A stretch of DNA of 64,000 bases. It comes from Mycobacterium gordonae (GTDB lineage: Bacteria > Actinomycetota > Actinomycetes > Mycobacteriales > Mycobacteriaceae). Shown here piece by piece: positions 10,980 through 20,170 of this stretch. A program made the translations under genes and the position numbers. Where the stretch lies: assembly GCF_017086405.1 (NCBI RefSeq), contig NZ_CP070973.1:6604739-6668738 (forward strand), read 5' to 3'. The notes under the pieces are model-generated. The model worked only from the letters and a program-made list of their open reading frames with translations, was not told the origin of the DNA and ran no database searches. Each line of letters opens with the position of its first letter. Position 1 is the stretch's first letter.

Positions 10980-11887
10980 CGCGCCAGCACCTCGACGACG
11001 TCATCGGGGGCGTGCGCGCGCTGCGCGGTGCGCAGCGCGTTCACCCGGTACGCCTGGGCGAGCTGCGGATCGGCATTGCCGAGCGCGTTCAGGTGTCCGG
11101 CAACGGCGGCGGCGTCGCCGCGGGCGACCGGGCCGGTGAGCGCGGCCTGGCCGCGCTGCAGCGTGTTCTCCAGCGCCGCGCGGGCCAGCGGACCGACGAT
11201 ACGTTCGGCGATACCGCCCGGTTGGCTGTCGACACGCTGCTGGCCGAGCAACTCGCCCCCCTTCAGGGCGGTTCTCAAGGCTTCGAGCGCGTCGGCCAGC
11301 ACGGTGACCAGATGATTGGACGCGTGCGCCAGTGCGGCGTGGTAAAGCACCCGGGCGTCCTCGCGCACGCAGAACGGCTCCCCGCCCATCTCCAAAACCA
11401 ATGACTGGCCGATGGCGTATCCCACTTCGTCGGCCGCGGTGACACCGAAGCAGGTGTCCGGCAGCCGGGCGATGTCTTCGTCTGCGCCGGTGAAGGTCAT
11501 CGCCGGGTGGATGGCCACCGGGATGCAGCCCTGCTGAGTCAGCGGGTCGAGAATTCCGATCCCGTTGGCCCCGGAGGTGTGCACCACGATGGTGCCCGGG
11601 CGTACTGCCGAAGTGGCGGCCAGCCCGGCCACCAAACCCGGCAACTCACTGTCGGTGACCGCCAACAGCAACAGCTCGGCCGCGCCGGCGACGTCCGGCG
11701 GCGACAGCACCGGCGTGTCGGGGAGCCGCCGCTGCGCCCGCTGCAGAGACGCCCGGGAAATGGCGCTGCACGCCACCACCACGTGGTCGGCGCGCTCCAG
11801 CGCAACTCCCAACGCGGAGCCGACCCGGCCGGCCGAGATGATTCCCACCTTGAGCCTGGCCGGGCGCAATCCGTCGAACTGCTCCAT
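10976..11887 (-). CDS. Rossmann-fold/DUF2520 protein (Rv3603c-like)
   Basis: A 303-residue protein with an N-terminal NAD(P)-binding Rossmann motif (KVGIISAGRVGSALG) and a C-terminal DUF2520-type helical domain, giving a 6-phosphogluconate/ketopantoate-reductase-like architecture. The ATG at 11887 gives the same length as Rv3603c; an in-frame codon five residues upstream is less likely. It is coupled to panC by an ATGA overlap. Because mycobacteria need a ketopantoate reductase and this gene sits directly before panC, a step in pantoate formation is an attractive inference; the reaction is not shown by the sequence. Confidence 0.9.
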   Translation of the reverse strand: MEQFDGLRPARLKVGIISAGRVGSALGVALERADHVVVACSAISRASLQRAQRRLPDTPVLSPPDVAGAAELLLLAVTDSELPGLVAGLAATSAVRPGTIVVHTSGANGIGILDPLTQQGCIPVAIHPAMTFTGADEDIARLPDTCFGVTAADEVGYAIGQSLVLEMGGEPFCVREDARVLYHAALAHASNHLVTVLADALEALRTALKGGELLGQQRVDSQPGGIAERIVGPLARAALENTLQRGQAALTGPVARGDAAAVAGHLNALGNADPQLAQAYRVNALRTAQRAHAPDDVVEVLAR

Positions 11888-11990
11888 CGCAGACGACCTC
11901 ACACATTTCGTTCGTACGTTCCAGTCCCACTGTCGGGGTACCGGACGGTCACTACGACTGTAGTCGATCCGTCAGATCGAGCGCAGCGTG

Positions 11991-13283
11991 TCAGGCGTCA
12001 CGCCGGCGCCGGCGGCCGCCGCCGCTCGGCTCCACCTGGAATCTCGCCAACAGGTCGGCGGCCGACTGACCACTGCTTGGAGTGTCGGTTGCTTCTCGAC
12101 TGGCAACCGGCTCCTCGGCACTGCGATGCCGCGGCGCCGGCGGCGCCGGGGCAAGGCGAGGCGGTGCAGGTGCCGGTTGCTCCAGAGCCTCCTCGGGCTG
12201 GATGTCTCGTGGCCGGGCGAGATTGCCGACACCGAAATCCCGGTACTCCGCGGAATGCCGGGACCGCGAGCGGCGGCCGCCGTATTGCGGCGCGGGCTCA
12301 TCGGGTGCGACGTCGAGAGCGCCGGAGTCTGGCTCGGCGGGCTCGTCCCGGTAACGCCTTCTGCGGGCCTCCGGCTGCACGCGGGGCGCGACTGCAGGGG
12401 CATCGGTCGGCGCCCAATGGCTCCCTGGCGTGCCCGGTGGCAACCACTGCCCCTCTGCGGGGGCCGGCTGCCAGGCTGCCGGTTGCGGTTGGGGTTGGGG
12501 TTGGGGTTGGGGCGGCGGTGGCTGGAACTGCGGCTGGGGCTGGAATTGCGGTTTCGGCTGTGGTGGTGGCCGGTGTCGCGGCTGAAAAGCCGGCTGCGGC
12601 GGCGGCGGGTACTCCCGGACATTTGCCGGCTGCCTTGGTGGCAGCAGTGGTTCCTCGGGGACGTCGATGATCGCAACTTCCTCTTCGCGGGCGAGCTCTT
12701 CGTCGGGTTCCCGCTGGCGGACGGCGGTCACCCGATCACTGGCAACCCAGTCGGCGGCCGGGCTCTCGCCGTTCTTGGCTGCGGTGGCAGACCGTTCGGT
12801 CAACGCTCGCGCCGCTTCCCTGTTCAACGTCTCGAGGGCCGGACGTTGTTCGAGATCGGTGTCGAACAGGATCTCCAGGTTGGTCCGCAAGGCGGCAAGT
12901 TCGGCCCGCAACGCCGCGATCTCGTCAGCCGCCTGAGCGCGTATCTCGGCGGCCAGTTCCCGGCGCAATTGCGACTCCACAGTCAACTCGTACTCGCGGC
13001 GCGCCGAGATCTCCCGGTCCAACTGCAGGTCGTACACCAACTTCATGTCCCGCGCCCGGGCCTGGTCGGCCTCGGCCTGCCGGCGGTACAACACCGACAC
13101 GAAAGCGCCGGCCACGGCGGCCCACAACGCCAGGATCACAGCGAGCTTGAGAAGTTCCACCCGATCGGTGAAAACCAGCGCGGAACTAGCCCCGATAGCC
13201 AGGACCAGCAACGTCGTCAAGAGCACCCACCCCGGCCTGCGGCCGCCGCGCCGAACCCGGGCGCCGCGGGACAGAACGGTCAT
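11991..13283 (-). CDS. Membrane protein with coiled coil and Pro/Gln-rich tail (Rv3604c-like, DUF6779)
   Basis: A 430-residue protein. Two transmembrane helices lie at about residues 18-38 and 45-65. A charged coiled-coil segment follows to about 165, then a long low-complexity cytosolic tail rich in Pro, Gln and Arg. The tail includes short PQ repeats (a GGTTGGGG-type DNA repeat near 12484-12516). Function is unknown; the arrangement suggests a membrane-anchored scaffold. It is conserved in position between the folate genes and the panC block. The tail is longer than in M. tuberculosis (about 397 residues total), as expected for a variable repeat region. Confidence 0.85.
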   Translation of the reverse strand: MTVLSRGARVRRGGRRPGWVLLTTLLVLAIGASSALVFTDRVELLKLAVILALWAAVAGAFVSVLYRRQAEADQARARDMKLVYDLQLDREISARREYELTVESQLRRELAAEIRAQAADEIAALRAELAALRTNLEILFDTDLEQRPALETLNREAARALTERSATAAKNGESPAADWVASDRVTAVRQREPDEELAREEEVAIIDVPEEPLLPPRQPANVREYPPPPQPAFQPRHRPPPQPKPQFQPQPQFQPPPPQPQPQPQPQPAAWQPAPAEGQWLPPGTPGSHWAPTDAPAVAPRVQPEARRRRYRDEPAEPDSGALDVAPDEPAPQYGGRRSRSRHSAEYRDFGVGNLARPRDIQPEEALEQPAPAPPRLAPAPPAPRHRSAEEPVASREATDTPSSGQSAADLLARFQVEPSGGGRRRRRDA

Positions 13284-13369
13284 GGCCCCTGACTGTACCC
13301 GGGCGAGGTCACTTGGCGTGTCGCGCCAGTCCGGCGATTCTCGGCAAGTGTTGCCGGGCGGCCGGACGG

Positions 13370-13849
13370 CTAGGTCTCGGCGCCCTCGCCAGGCTCAACC
13401 GAATCCTGCGGAGGCGATTTGCAGCAATGCTGCAGCCACATCGCCGCGATCACCAGAGCCAGGGCGCTGACCGCCGCCACCACCGCGCCGCCGGTGTCCT
13501 CGGCGGCGGCCCGCATCCAGGACCGGCGCGGCAAGAAGTACACCAGCACCCCCAGCCACCAACCCAGCATCACCGCTCCCACCCAGGCCGACGCCTTGGC
13601 GACCATCAGGCTGCGGGCCACCGCCAGCGGGTGCAGCCAACCAGGTGCGTCGCCGATCTCGCCGTCGTTGATCTTGGCCCGCACGGTTCGAGCCCAGAGC
13701 CCCTCCGCGACGGCGACCACCAGCAGCGAGGCCCCACTCCACACCGTGATCGGCGGAAAGTACCGGTACAACACCGTGATCAACAGGTAGCCCCCGAACG
13801 CGGCACCGAGCACCACGGCCGTCAGATCGCGTTTGCGGGTCGGGCCCAT
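13370..13849 (-). CDS. DUF3180 membrane protein (Rv3605c-like)
   Basis: A 159-residue protein with four predicted transmembrane helices (about 9-27, 35-52, 84-103 and 119-139), of the actinobacterial DUF3180 family. Its ATG overlaps the folK stop (TGATG), so it is translationally coupled to the folate operon. Conserved linkage to folK suggests a link to folate or wall-precursor metabolism, but no activity is known. Confidence 0.9.
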   Translation of the reverse strand: MGPTRKRDLTAVVLGAAFGGYLLITVLYRYFPPITVWSGASLLVVAVAEGLWARTVRAKINDGEIGDAPGWLHPLAVARSLMVAKASAWVGAVMLGWWLGVLVYFLPRRSWMRAAAEDTGGAVVAAVSALALVIAAMWLQHCCKSPPQDSVEPGEGAET

Positions 13850-14346
13850 CAGGTTTCCAGCGCCAATGCCGTCGGGCGAACGCCTGCCACGTCCACCTCC
13901 AACTCGGTGAGCAACTCACGCACCGGCCGGCAGAGTTCAGCGGCCGGATCGACATCCAGCCAGGGCACCAGCACAAAGGCCCGCAGATGGGCTCGCGGAT
14001 GCGGCAGGGTCAGCTCGCAATCGTCGACGGCGATCGGACCTTGCGTGCCGTAGCAGGCCACCAGATCGACATCGAGCGTGCGTGGGCCCCAACGGAGCTC
14101 CCGAACCCGTCCGGCCGCCTGCTCGAACTCCTGCGCCCGGCGTAACCAGGCATGCGCATCGCGGTCAGGGTCCTCGGCGATCACGACCGCGTTGAGGAAC
14201 GGTTGCTGCTCCACGCCGCCCCACGGGTCGGTCTCGTACACAGCCGACACCGCGACGAGCCCATCCCCGAGTCCGTCGACGACCGACTGCAGATGGGCCA
14301 ACCGGTCACCCAGGTTGGAGCCGATGGACAGCACCGCTCGTGTCAC
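13849..14346 (-). CDS. folK: HPPK, hydroxymethyl-dihydropterin pyrophosphokinase
   Basis: A 165-residue HPPK that transfers pyrophosphate from ATP to 6-hydroxymethyl-7,8-dihydropterin. It has the N-terminal SIGSNLGDR and the signature RWGPRTLDVDL. The GTG at 14346 is chosen because GGGGGAG lies about 10 nt upstream and the protein then begins TRAVLSIGSN as in homologues; a TTG seven codons earlier is poorer. It lies 58 bp after folB. Confidence 0.95.
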   Translation of the reverse strand: MTRAVLSIGSNLGDRLAHLQSVVDGLGDGLVAVSAVYETDPWGGVEQQPFLNAVVIAEDPDRDAHAWLRRAQEFEQAAGRVRELRWGPRTLDVDLVACYGTQGPIAVDDCELTLPHPRAHLRAFVLVPWLDVDPAAELCRPVRELLTELEVDVAGVRPTALALET

Positions 14347-14404
14347 TGGCGCCGTTCTCCCCCGCAAGCGGCAGGTGCCCTTACTGCATCGTTGCCGACG
14401 CGTG

Positions 14405-14806
14405 TCATACGACCGCGCCCGCCGGGATCACCGATCCGCGCCCGCCGCGCCGAGACCGCCTGGTCACCACGGCCACGTCGTCGAAGGCTTGCGGAATGGG
14501 CGCCTGTGGCTTGTGCACTGTCACCTCGACCGCGTGCACCCGCTCGTCGGTGATTACCCGGTCGGCGATCTCGGCCCCCACCGTTTCGATCAGATTCCGC
14601 GGCGTTCCGCCGACGATGTCGGCCGCCAGTTGCGCGAGCGCGCCGTAGTCGTAGGTGTCGGCCAGCTCATCACTGGCTGCCGCCCGCACCAGGTCGATCC
14701 ACACCGTGATGTCGACGACGAAGTCCTGCCCGTCAAGCCGCTCATGGTCGAAAACGCCATGACGTCCGCGAACTTTGACGCCGCGCAACTCAATTCGGTC
14801 AGCCAC
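14405..14806 (-). CDS. folB: Dihydroneopterin aldolase
   Basis: A 133-residue FolB, the same length as the M. tuberculosis enzyme, starting ADRIELRGVKVRGRHGV after a GTG. It converts dihydroneopterin to 6-hydroxymethyl-dihydropterin and glycolaldehyde. The family Glu and Lys residues are present (DHERL; HKPQAPIP). Its start overlaps the folP1 stop by 8 bp, indicating coupled translation. Confidence 0.95.
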   Translation of the reverse strand: MADRIELRGVKVRGRHGVFDHERLDGQDFVVDITVWIDLVRAAASDELADTYDYGALAQLAADIVGGTPRNLIETVGAEIADRVITDERVHAVEVTVHKPQAPIPQAFDDVAVVTRRSRRGGRGSVIPAGAVV

Positions 14807-15641
14807 CGGTTGTCGCCCCTTCCGCACCCTGCCACGCCCCGACGACCTTGCGGGCGTCGACCGAAGCGCGCACGTCGTGCACCCGTACCCCCCAGACCCT
14901 GTGCAGCATCGCCAATGCGGAGATCACCGCGGTCGCCGTCTCGCGACCGTCGGCCGGTCGGGATACGCCGTCGGGCCCGGCCAGCAACGTACCGAGAAAG
15001 CGTTTGCGCGACGCCCCCAGCAACACCGGAAACCCGGTGGCAACCAACTCCGCAAGTCCGTGCAACAAGGCCCAATTATGTTGGCCCGTCTTAGCGAAAC
15101 CCAGCCCGGGGTCGATCACCAGCTTGCCGGGGTCAACACCCGCCGCCACCGCGTCGTCCACACTGGCGAGCAGGTCCTCGCGCACGTCGGCCACCACGTC
15201 GCGGTACTCCGGTACCCGGTGTGGGTGGTCGGCCGATACCGGCCGCCAGTGCATCAGCACCCACGGCACCCCGGCCTCGGCCAGCAGTGGCGCCATGGCC
15301 GGGTCGGCCCGCCCTCCGGACACGTCGTTGACGATCTGCGCACCGTTTTCCAGCGCCGCGCGCGCCACCCGCGCGTGCATCGTGTCGATACTGACGGCAA
15401 TCCCTTGTGCGGCAAGATTTTTCACGACAGGGACCACACGCGCTGTTTCCAGCTCCGGGTCCACCCGAGTGGCGCCCGGACGGGTCGACTCGCCCCCGAC
15501 GTCGATGATGTCGGCGCCGTCGGCGACCATCGCCAGAGCGTGCTCGACCGCGCCCTCAGCATCGAGGTAACGACCGCCGTCGGAGAACGAGTCGTCAGTG
15601 ACGTTGAGCACCCCCATCACCTGCACGGGTGCCAAACTCAC
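14799..15641 (-). CDS. folP1: Dihydropteroate synthase
   Basis: A 280-residue TIM-barrel enzyme that condenses hydroxymethyl-dihydropterin pyrophosphate with p-aminobenzoate; it is the sulfonamide and dapsone target. Signatures are MGVLNVTDDSFSDGG, DIIDVGGESTRPG and the phosphate-binding region near LLGASRKRFLG. The GTG start overlaps the folE stop (GTGA). Confidence 0.97.
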   Translation of the reverse strand: MSLAPVQVMGVLNVTDDSFSDGGRYLDAEGAVEHALAMVADGADIIDVGGESTRPGATRVDPELETARVVPVVKNLAAQGIAVSIDTMHARVARAALENGAQIVNDVSGGRADPAMAPLLAEAGVPWVLMHWRPVSADHPHRVPEYRDVVADVREDLLASVDDAVAAGVDPGKLVIDPGLGFAKTGQHNWALLHGLAELVATGFPVLLGASRKRFLGTLLAGPDGVSRPADGRETATAVISALAMLHRVWGVRVHDVRASVDARKVVGAWQGAEGATTGG

Positions 15642-16240
15642 TTACGCAGAATCAGATCGAGTACTTCCGCCCGGGAAGCGGCGTCGGACTTGAACTGACC
15701 TCGCACCGCGGACGTCGTCGTGGTGGCCCCGGGCTTGCGGACACCGCGCATCGCCATGCACAGGTGCTCCGCCTCGATCACCACGATGACCCCGCGCGGA
15801 TCCAGCCGCTGCACCAGGGCGTCTGCGATCTGACTCGTGAGCCGCTCCTGCACCTGTGGACGCTTCGCGTAGAGGTCCACCAGCCGAGCGATTTTCGACA
15901 AGCCGGTCACCCTGCCGTCCGCACCCGGGATGTAGCCGACGTGGGCCTCCCCGTGGAAAGCCACCAAATGGTGCTCGCAGGTGGAGTACATCGGTATCCC
16001 TTTGACGATCACCAACTCGTCGTGGTTCTCGTCGAACATCGCGCTGAGCACCGCGCTGGGCTCCGTGTGGAGCCCGGCAAAAATTTCCCGGTATGCACGC
16101 GCCACGCGGGCCGGCGTGTCGCGCAGACCGTGGCGATCAGGATCCTCACCGACCGCGATCAGCAACTCGCGAACCGCCGCCTCCGCGCGGGCCTGGTCGA
16201 ACGGCCGGGCGCCGGTTTGCATGGATTCCAGTTGCGTCAT
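15638..16240 (-). CDS. folE: GTP cyclohydrolase I
   Basis: A 200-residue FolE that opens folate synthesis by converting GTP to dihydroneopterin triphosphate. The zinc ligands are recognisable in STCEHH and EHLCM. The ATG at 16240 is chosen over one four codons upstream because GGAGG sits 5 nt before it. It begins 16 bp after ftsH and leads the overlapping folE-folP1-folB cluster, so the first three folate steps share one transcript with ftsH. Confidence 0.96.
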   Translation of the reverse strand: MTQLESMQTGARPFDQARAEAAVRELLIAVGEDPDRHGLRDTPARVARAYREIFAGLHTEPSAVLSAMFDENHDELVIVKGIPMYSTCEHHLVAFHGEAHVGYIPGADGRVTGLSKIARLVDLYAKRPQVQERLTSQIADALVQRLDPRGVIVVIEAEHLCMAMRGVRKPGATTTTSAVRGQFKSDAASRAEVLDLILRK

Positions 16241-16256
16241 CGAACCCTCCATCTAG

Positions 16257-18488
16257 TCAGCCATGGGCCGGCGGATTGGACCGGGTCACATCCTTGTCCC
16301 GCGGACCGGAGGGCTGCTCTGCGTCAGACTCATCCGGGCCGGAATAGCCGGGTGCGGGTTGCGGCCTGCTGGACGATGGCGGCGGCCATCCGGGTGCGTG
16401 CCACCCCGCCGGTGCGCCGTAGTCGGGCTGCGTGCTCGCGTGCGAACCGTTGGCGCCGCGCGCATTCGGGTCGCCGTTGCCCTGCTCCGCCTCGGCCTCT
16501 TCGGCGGCCTTGCTGGCGCGCGCGATCGCCACCTTGAACGCCGGCTCGGGCACCGGCTGCGGCCACGGCTCGCCGCGCTCGATCGCCAGCTCGCCGGGCG
16601 TCTTGATGGGCGGTTTGTCTGACGGGATCCGGCCACCGAAGTCGTCGAACAGAGTCAGGCGCGGGCGCTTTTCGACGTCGCCGAAAATGGCCTCCAGCTC
16701 TGGCCGGTGCAGGGTTTCCTTCTCCAGCAACTCACCGGCCAACGTATCCAGCACGTCCCGGTATTCGGTGAGGATCTCCCATGCCTCGGTGTGCGCGGCC
16801 TCGATCAGCTTGCGGACCTCTTCATCGATCTCGCGGGCGACCTCGTGGGAGTAGTCCGCCTGGTTGCCCATGGTGCGGCCCAGGAAAGGGTCACCGTGTT
16901 CGGTGCCGTACTTCACCGCGCCGAGGCGCGCGCTCATGCCGTATTCGGTGACCATCGCGCGAGCGACCTTGGTGGCCTGCTCGATGTCGGAGACCGCGCC
17001 GGTGGTCGGCTCGCGGAAGACCAGTTCTTCGGCCGCGCGCCCGCCCATCGCGAAGACGAGTTGGGCGATCATCTCCGAGCGGGTTCTCAGGCCCTTGTCC
17101 TCCTCCGGCACGGCGACCGCGTGCCCGCCGGTGCGGCCACGGGCCAGGATCGTGACCTTGTAGACCGGGTCGATGTCCGGCATCGCCCAGGCCGCCAACG
17201 TGTGCCCGCCCTCGTGGTAGGCGGTGATCTTCTTCTCGTGCTCGCTGATGATGCGGCCCTTGCGGCGCGGTCCGCCGATGACGCGGTCGACCGCCTCTTC
17301 CAGCGCCGGGCCGGTGATCACCGTGCCGTTTTCCCGGGCGGTCAACAGCGCCGCCTCGTTGATGACGTTGGCCAGGTCGGCGCCGGTCATGCCGACGGTC
17401 CGCTTGGCCAGTCCGTCCAGATCGGCGTCCGGGGAGATCGGCTTGCCCTTGGAATGCACCCGCAGGACCGCCCGGCGGCCGGCCAGGTCAGGATTGGAGA
17501 CCGGGATCTGTCGGTCGAATCGGCCCGGCCGCAGCAGCGCCGGGTCCAGGATGTCGGGTCGGTTGGTGGCGGCGATCAGGATGACCCCGGCGCGGTCGCC
17601 GAAGCCGTCCATCTCGACCAGCAGCTGGTTGAGCGTCTGTTCACGCTCGTCGTGTCCGCCGCCCAGGCCGGCACCGCGCTGACGTCCGACCGCGTCGATC
17701 TCGTCGACGAAGATGATGCAGGGGCTGTTTTGTTTTGCCTGCTCGAAAAGGTCACGCACCCGCGATGCGCCGACACCGACGAACATCTCGACGAAGTCGG
17801 AACCGGAGATGGTGAAGAACGGCACTCCCGCCTCACCCGCCACAGCGCGCGCAAGCAGCGTCTTGCCGGTGCCGGGAGGGCCGTAAAGCAGCACGCCCTT
17901 GGGGATCTTGGCGCCAAGGGCCTGGTAGCGCGACGGGTTTTGCAGGAAGTCTTTGATCTCGTAGAGCTCCTCGACCGCTTCGTCGACGCCGGCGACGTCG
18001 GCGAAGGTGGTCTTGGGCATGTCCTTGGACAACTGTTTGGCTCGGGATTTGCCGAAGCCGAAGCCCATCCGGGCGCCGCCCTGCATGCGGGAGAACATCA
18101 CGAACAGGCCGACCAGCAGCAACAACGGCAGCACGTAGACGAGTAGCTCGCCGATCAGGCTACCTTCGTTGACTACCGTGCTGACCTTGGCATTCTTCGC
18201 CGTCAGCGCGTTGAAGAGGTCGACACCGTAGCCCGTGGGGTACTTGGTGATGACCTTGTCGGAGTTCTCGGTGTCGTTGTTGCCCTTCTTGAGGGTCAAT
18301 CGCAGTTGCTGTTCGCGGTCGTCGATCTGCGCGCTCTTGACGTTGTCGCTGTTGATCTGGGTGATCGCCACCGAGGTGTCGACGGGTTTATAACCGCGGG
18401 TGTCGTCGCTGAAGTAGAAGAACGACCAGCCGAGCAGCACCAGGACGGCGACTGCCGTCACGGTGCGTATCACGTTTTTACGGTTCAT
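16257..18488 (-). CDS. ftsH: FtsH membrane AAA+ zinc protease
   Basis: A 743-residue protein. An N-terminal membrane anchor (about 8-27), a periplasmic segment and a second helix near 110-130 are followed by the AAA+ domain with Walker A GPPGTGKT and Walker B IIFVDEIDA, and the M41 peptidase site HEGGH. The tail is Pro/Gly-rich and variable. FtsH degrades damaged membrane and short-lived regulatory proteins. The ATG at 18488 is used; a TTG one codon upstream is possible. It leads the folate/pantothenate run. In M. tuberculosis the espACD block lies between ftsH and ephA; that block is absent here. Confidence 0.97.
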   Translation of the reverse strand: MNRKNVIRTVTAVAVLVLLGWSFFYFSDDTRGYKPVDTSVAITQINSDNVKSAQIDDREQQLRLTLKKGNNDTENSDKVITKYPTGYGVDLFNALTAKNAKVSTVVNEGSLIGELLVYVLPLLLLVGLFVMFSRMQGGARMGFGFGKSRAKQLSKDMPKTTFADVAGVDEAVEELYEIKDFLQNPSRYQALGAKIPKGVLLYGPPGTGKTLLARAVAGEAGVPFFTISGSDFVEMFVGVGASRVRDLFEQAKQNSPCIIFVDEIDAVGRQRGAGLGGGHDEREQTLNQLLVEMDGFGDRAGVILIAATNRPDILDPALLRPGRFDRQIPVSNPDLAGRRAVLRVHSKGKPISPDADLDGLAKRTVGMTGADLANVINEAALLTARENGTVITGPALEEAVDRVIGGPRRKGRIISEHEKKITAYHEGGHTLAAWAMPDIDPVYKVTILARGRTGGHAVAVPEEDKGLRTRSEMIAQLVFAMGGRAAEELVFREPTTGAVSDIEQATKVARAMVTEYGMSARLGAVKYGTEHGDPFLGRTMGNQADYSHEVAREIDEEVRKLIEAAHTEAWEILTEYRDVLDTLAGELLEKETLHRPELEAIFGDVEKRPRLTLFDDFGGRIPSDKPPIKTPGELAIERGEPWPQPVPEPAFKVAIARASKAAEEAEAEQGNGDPNARGANGSHASTQPDYGAPAGWHAPGWPPPSSSRPQPAPGYSGPDESDAEQPSGPRDKDVTRSNPPAHG

Positions 18489-18674
18489 CAATCATCGGCC
18501 GACGGGCCAGGTCCTTCCGATAAACGCAGCTGGAAAGGTCCAGGTTACCGCCCGTGGCGATGGCCAGCTCCGGCAGAGCGGGTCGTCTTTGTGTCCTGGC
18601 TGACAATCAGCGGTTCCCGACCATCGCTGAGCGTGCGGCCAATTCCAGGTTGGGCGGAATATCTGGGCGAACAG

Positions 18675-19088
18675 TCACGCGTAGTAGCGGGCCTCGACCA
18701 CGTTGCCGTCCGGGTCGGCGAAGTAATAACCCTGCGGCGCCCAGCCCCGGGCACCGAAGCTGTGATTCAACCGCGCGCTCGTATCCACCCCCGCGGCCTG
18801 CAGCCGACGGTCCAGCGCGTCGTACTCCGCTTTCGTCATGGCCAGGCAGACGTGGTTGACCGGATGACCCGCGCTGCCCTGCACCTTGGTCATCGCCTCG
18901 GTGTCGGGGGCGCCGTCGGACGGCAGCAGATCGATGATGGCGTCGTCGCATACGCGCACGCTGGGGAAAGGCGCGTCGCCGGCCTGAAATTCCTCGTACC
19001 GGACGGGTGCCAGACCGACCACCCTGGTGTAGAAATCGATCGCCCGAGCGGGGTCCTTAGTCCAGAGCACCACATGGTCCAGTCGCAT
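18675..19088 (-). CDS. VOC superfamily (glyoxalase/dioxygenase-fold) protein
   Basis: A 137-residue protein with two beta-alpha-beta-beta-beta repeats. Candidate metal ligands are the His in MRLDHVVLW, the His in HPVNHVCLAM and the C-terminal Glu in DPDGNVVEARYY, the pattern of metal-dependent VOC enzymes. Substrate is unknown; glyoxalase I, fosfomycin-resistance-like or dioxygenase roles cannot be separated. Start ATG at 19088. It fills the ftsH-ephA interval occupied by esp genes in M. tuberculosis and is divergent from ephA (116 bp apart). Confidence 0.88.
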   Translation of the reverse strand: MRLDHVVLWTKDPARAIDFYTRVVGLAPVRYEEFQAGDAPFPSVRVCDDAIIDLLPSDGAPDTEAMTKVQGSAGHPVNHVCLAMTKAEYDALDRRLQAAGVDTSARLNHSFGARGWAPQGYYFADPDGNVVEARYYA

Positions 19089-19204
19089 GAAGCCATGATG
19101 CGCGGCCGAGCCCCCGAGAACTGACCGGCCCTTCTCGAGCTCCCATCTCAAGACCCTTCTCGAGACCCCTTCTCAGCCCGACGGTGTTGTGATTTGGTGA
19201 GACG

Positions 19205-20170
19205 ATGGGCGTATCAACCGAACGGTTAGTTGACACCAACGGTGTGCGGTTGCGGGTGGTCGAGGCCGGCGACCGCGGTGCCCCCGTGGTGGTGCTCTGC
19301 CACGGCTTTCCGGAACTGGCCTACTCGTGGCGACACCAGATCCCGGTGCTCGCCGATGCCGGCTATCACGTGCTCGCTCCCGACCAGCGCGGCTACGGCG
19401 GTTCCTCATGCCCGGAGGCGATCGACGCCTACGACATCCACCATCTGACGGCTGACATCGTGGGCCTGCTCGACGATGTCGGCGCCGAGCGGGCGGCGTG
19501 GATCGGCCACGACTGGGGCGCCATGGTGGTGTGGAACGCCGGCCTGCTGCACGCCGACCGTGTCGCCGCGGTAGCGGCGCTGAGCGTTCCCCCGGTACCG
19601 CGGGCCAAGCGGCCGGTAACCGTTGCGCTGCGGCGCACGTTCGGCGACAACTTCTTCTACATCCTGTATTTCCAGGAACCGGGCGTCGCCGATGCCGAAC
19701 TCAACGGCGACCCCGCCCGGGTGATGCGCCGAATGATGGGCAGTCTGCAGTTGACGGGTGACCAGGGCGCGGCATTGCGGATGGTGGCACCCGGTCCAGA
19801 AGGCTTCATCGACCGGCTCCCCGAACCCGACTCGCTGCCCGACTGGATCAGTCAGGACGAGATCGACCATTACGTCAGGGAATTCAGCCGAACCGGTTTC
19901 ACCGGTGGGCTCAACTGGTACCGCAACATGGACCGCAACTGGGAGACGACGCCGGAACTGGACCAAGCGAAGATCACCGTGCCGTGCCTGTTCATCGGCG
20001 GCGGGGCCGATCCGGTGCTGGCTTTCACGCGCAGCGACCGGGCCGCCGAAGTGGTCAGCGGCCCCTACCGCGAGCTCATGATCGACGGCGCCGGGCACTG
20101 GTTGCAGCAGGAACGGCCCGACGAAGTGAACTCAGCACTGCTGGAATTCCTCGAAGGAGTCAAATGGTGA
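19205..20170 (+). CDS. ephA: Epoxide hydrolase EphA
   Basis: A 321-residue alpha/beta hydrolase very similar in length and sequence to M. tuberculosis EphA (322). The oxyanion motif is HGFPE, the nucleophile Asp is in GHDWGAMVVW, the acid lies in the GGGADPV region, and the catalytic His is in DGAGHWLQQ. It hydrolyses epoxides, probably lipid-derived, through a covalent alkyl-enzyme intermediate. It leads a three-gene operon with 7-bp and 3-bp overlaps to the next two genes, suggesting coordinated oxidation of a common, unidentified substrate. Confidence 0.95.
   Translation: MGVSTERLVDTNGVRLRVVEAGDRGAPVVVLCHGFPELAYSWRHQIPVLADAGYHVLAPDQRGYGGSSCPEAIDAYDIHHLTADIVGLLDDVGAERAAWIGHDWGAMVVWNAGLLHADRVAAVAALSVPPVPRAKRPVTVALRRTFGDNFFYILYFQEPGVADAELNGDPARVMRRMMGSLQLTGDQGAALRMVAPGPEGFIDRLPEPDSLPDWISQDEIDHYVREFSRTGFTGGLNWYRNMDRNWETTPELDQAKITVPCLFIGGGADPVLAFTRSDRAAEVVSGPYRELMIDGAGHWLQQERPDEVNSALLEFLEGVKW

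Noticed and set aside
12484..12516. GGTTGGGG-type tandem repeat resembling a telomere-like or quadruplex element.
   Set aside because: It lies in frame inside the Rv3604c-like gene and encodes a Pro-Gln repeat; low-complexity coding sequence is the simpler reading.
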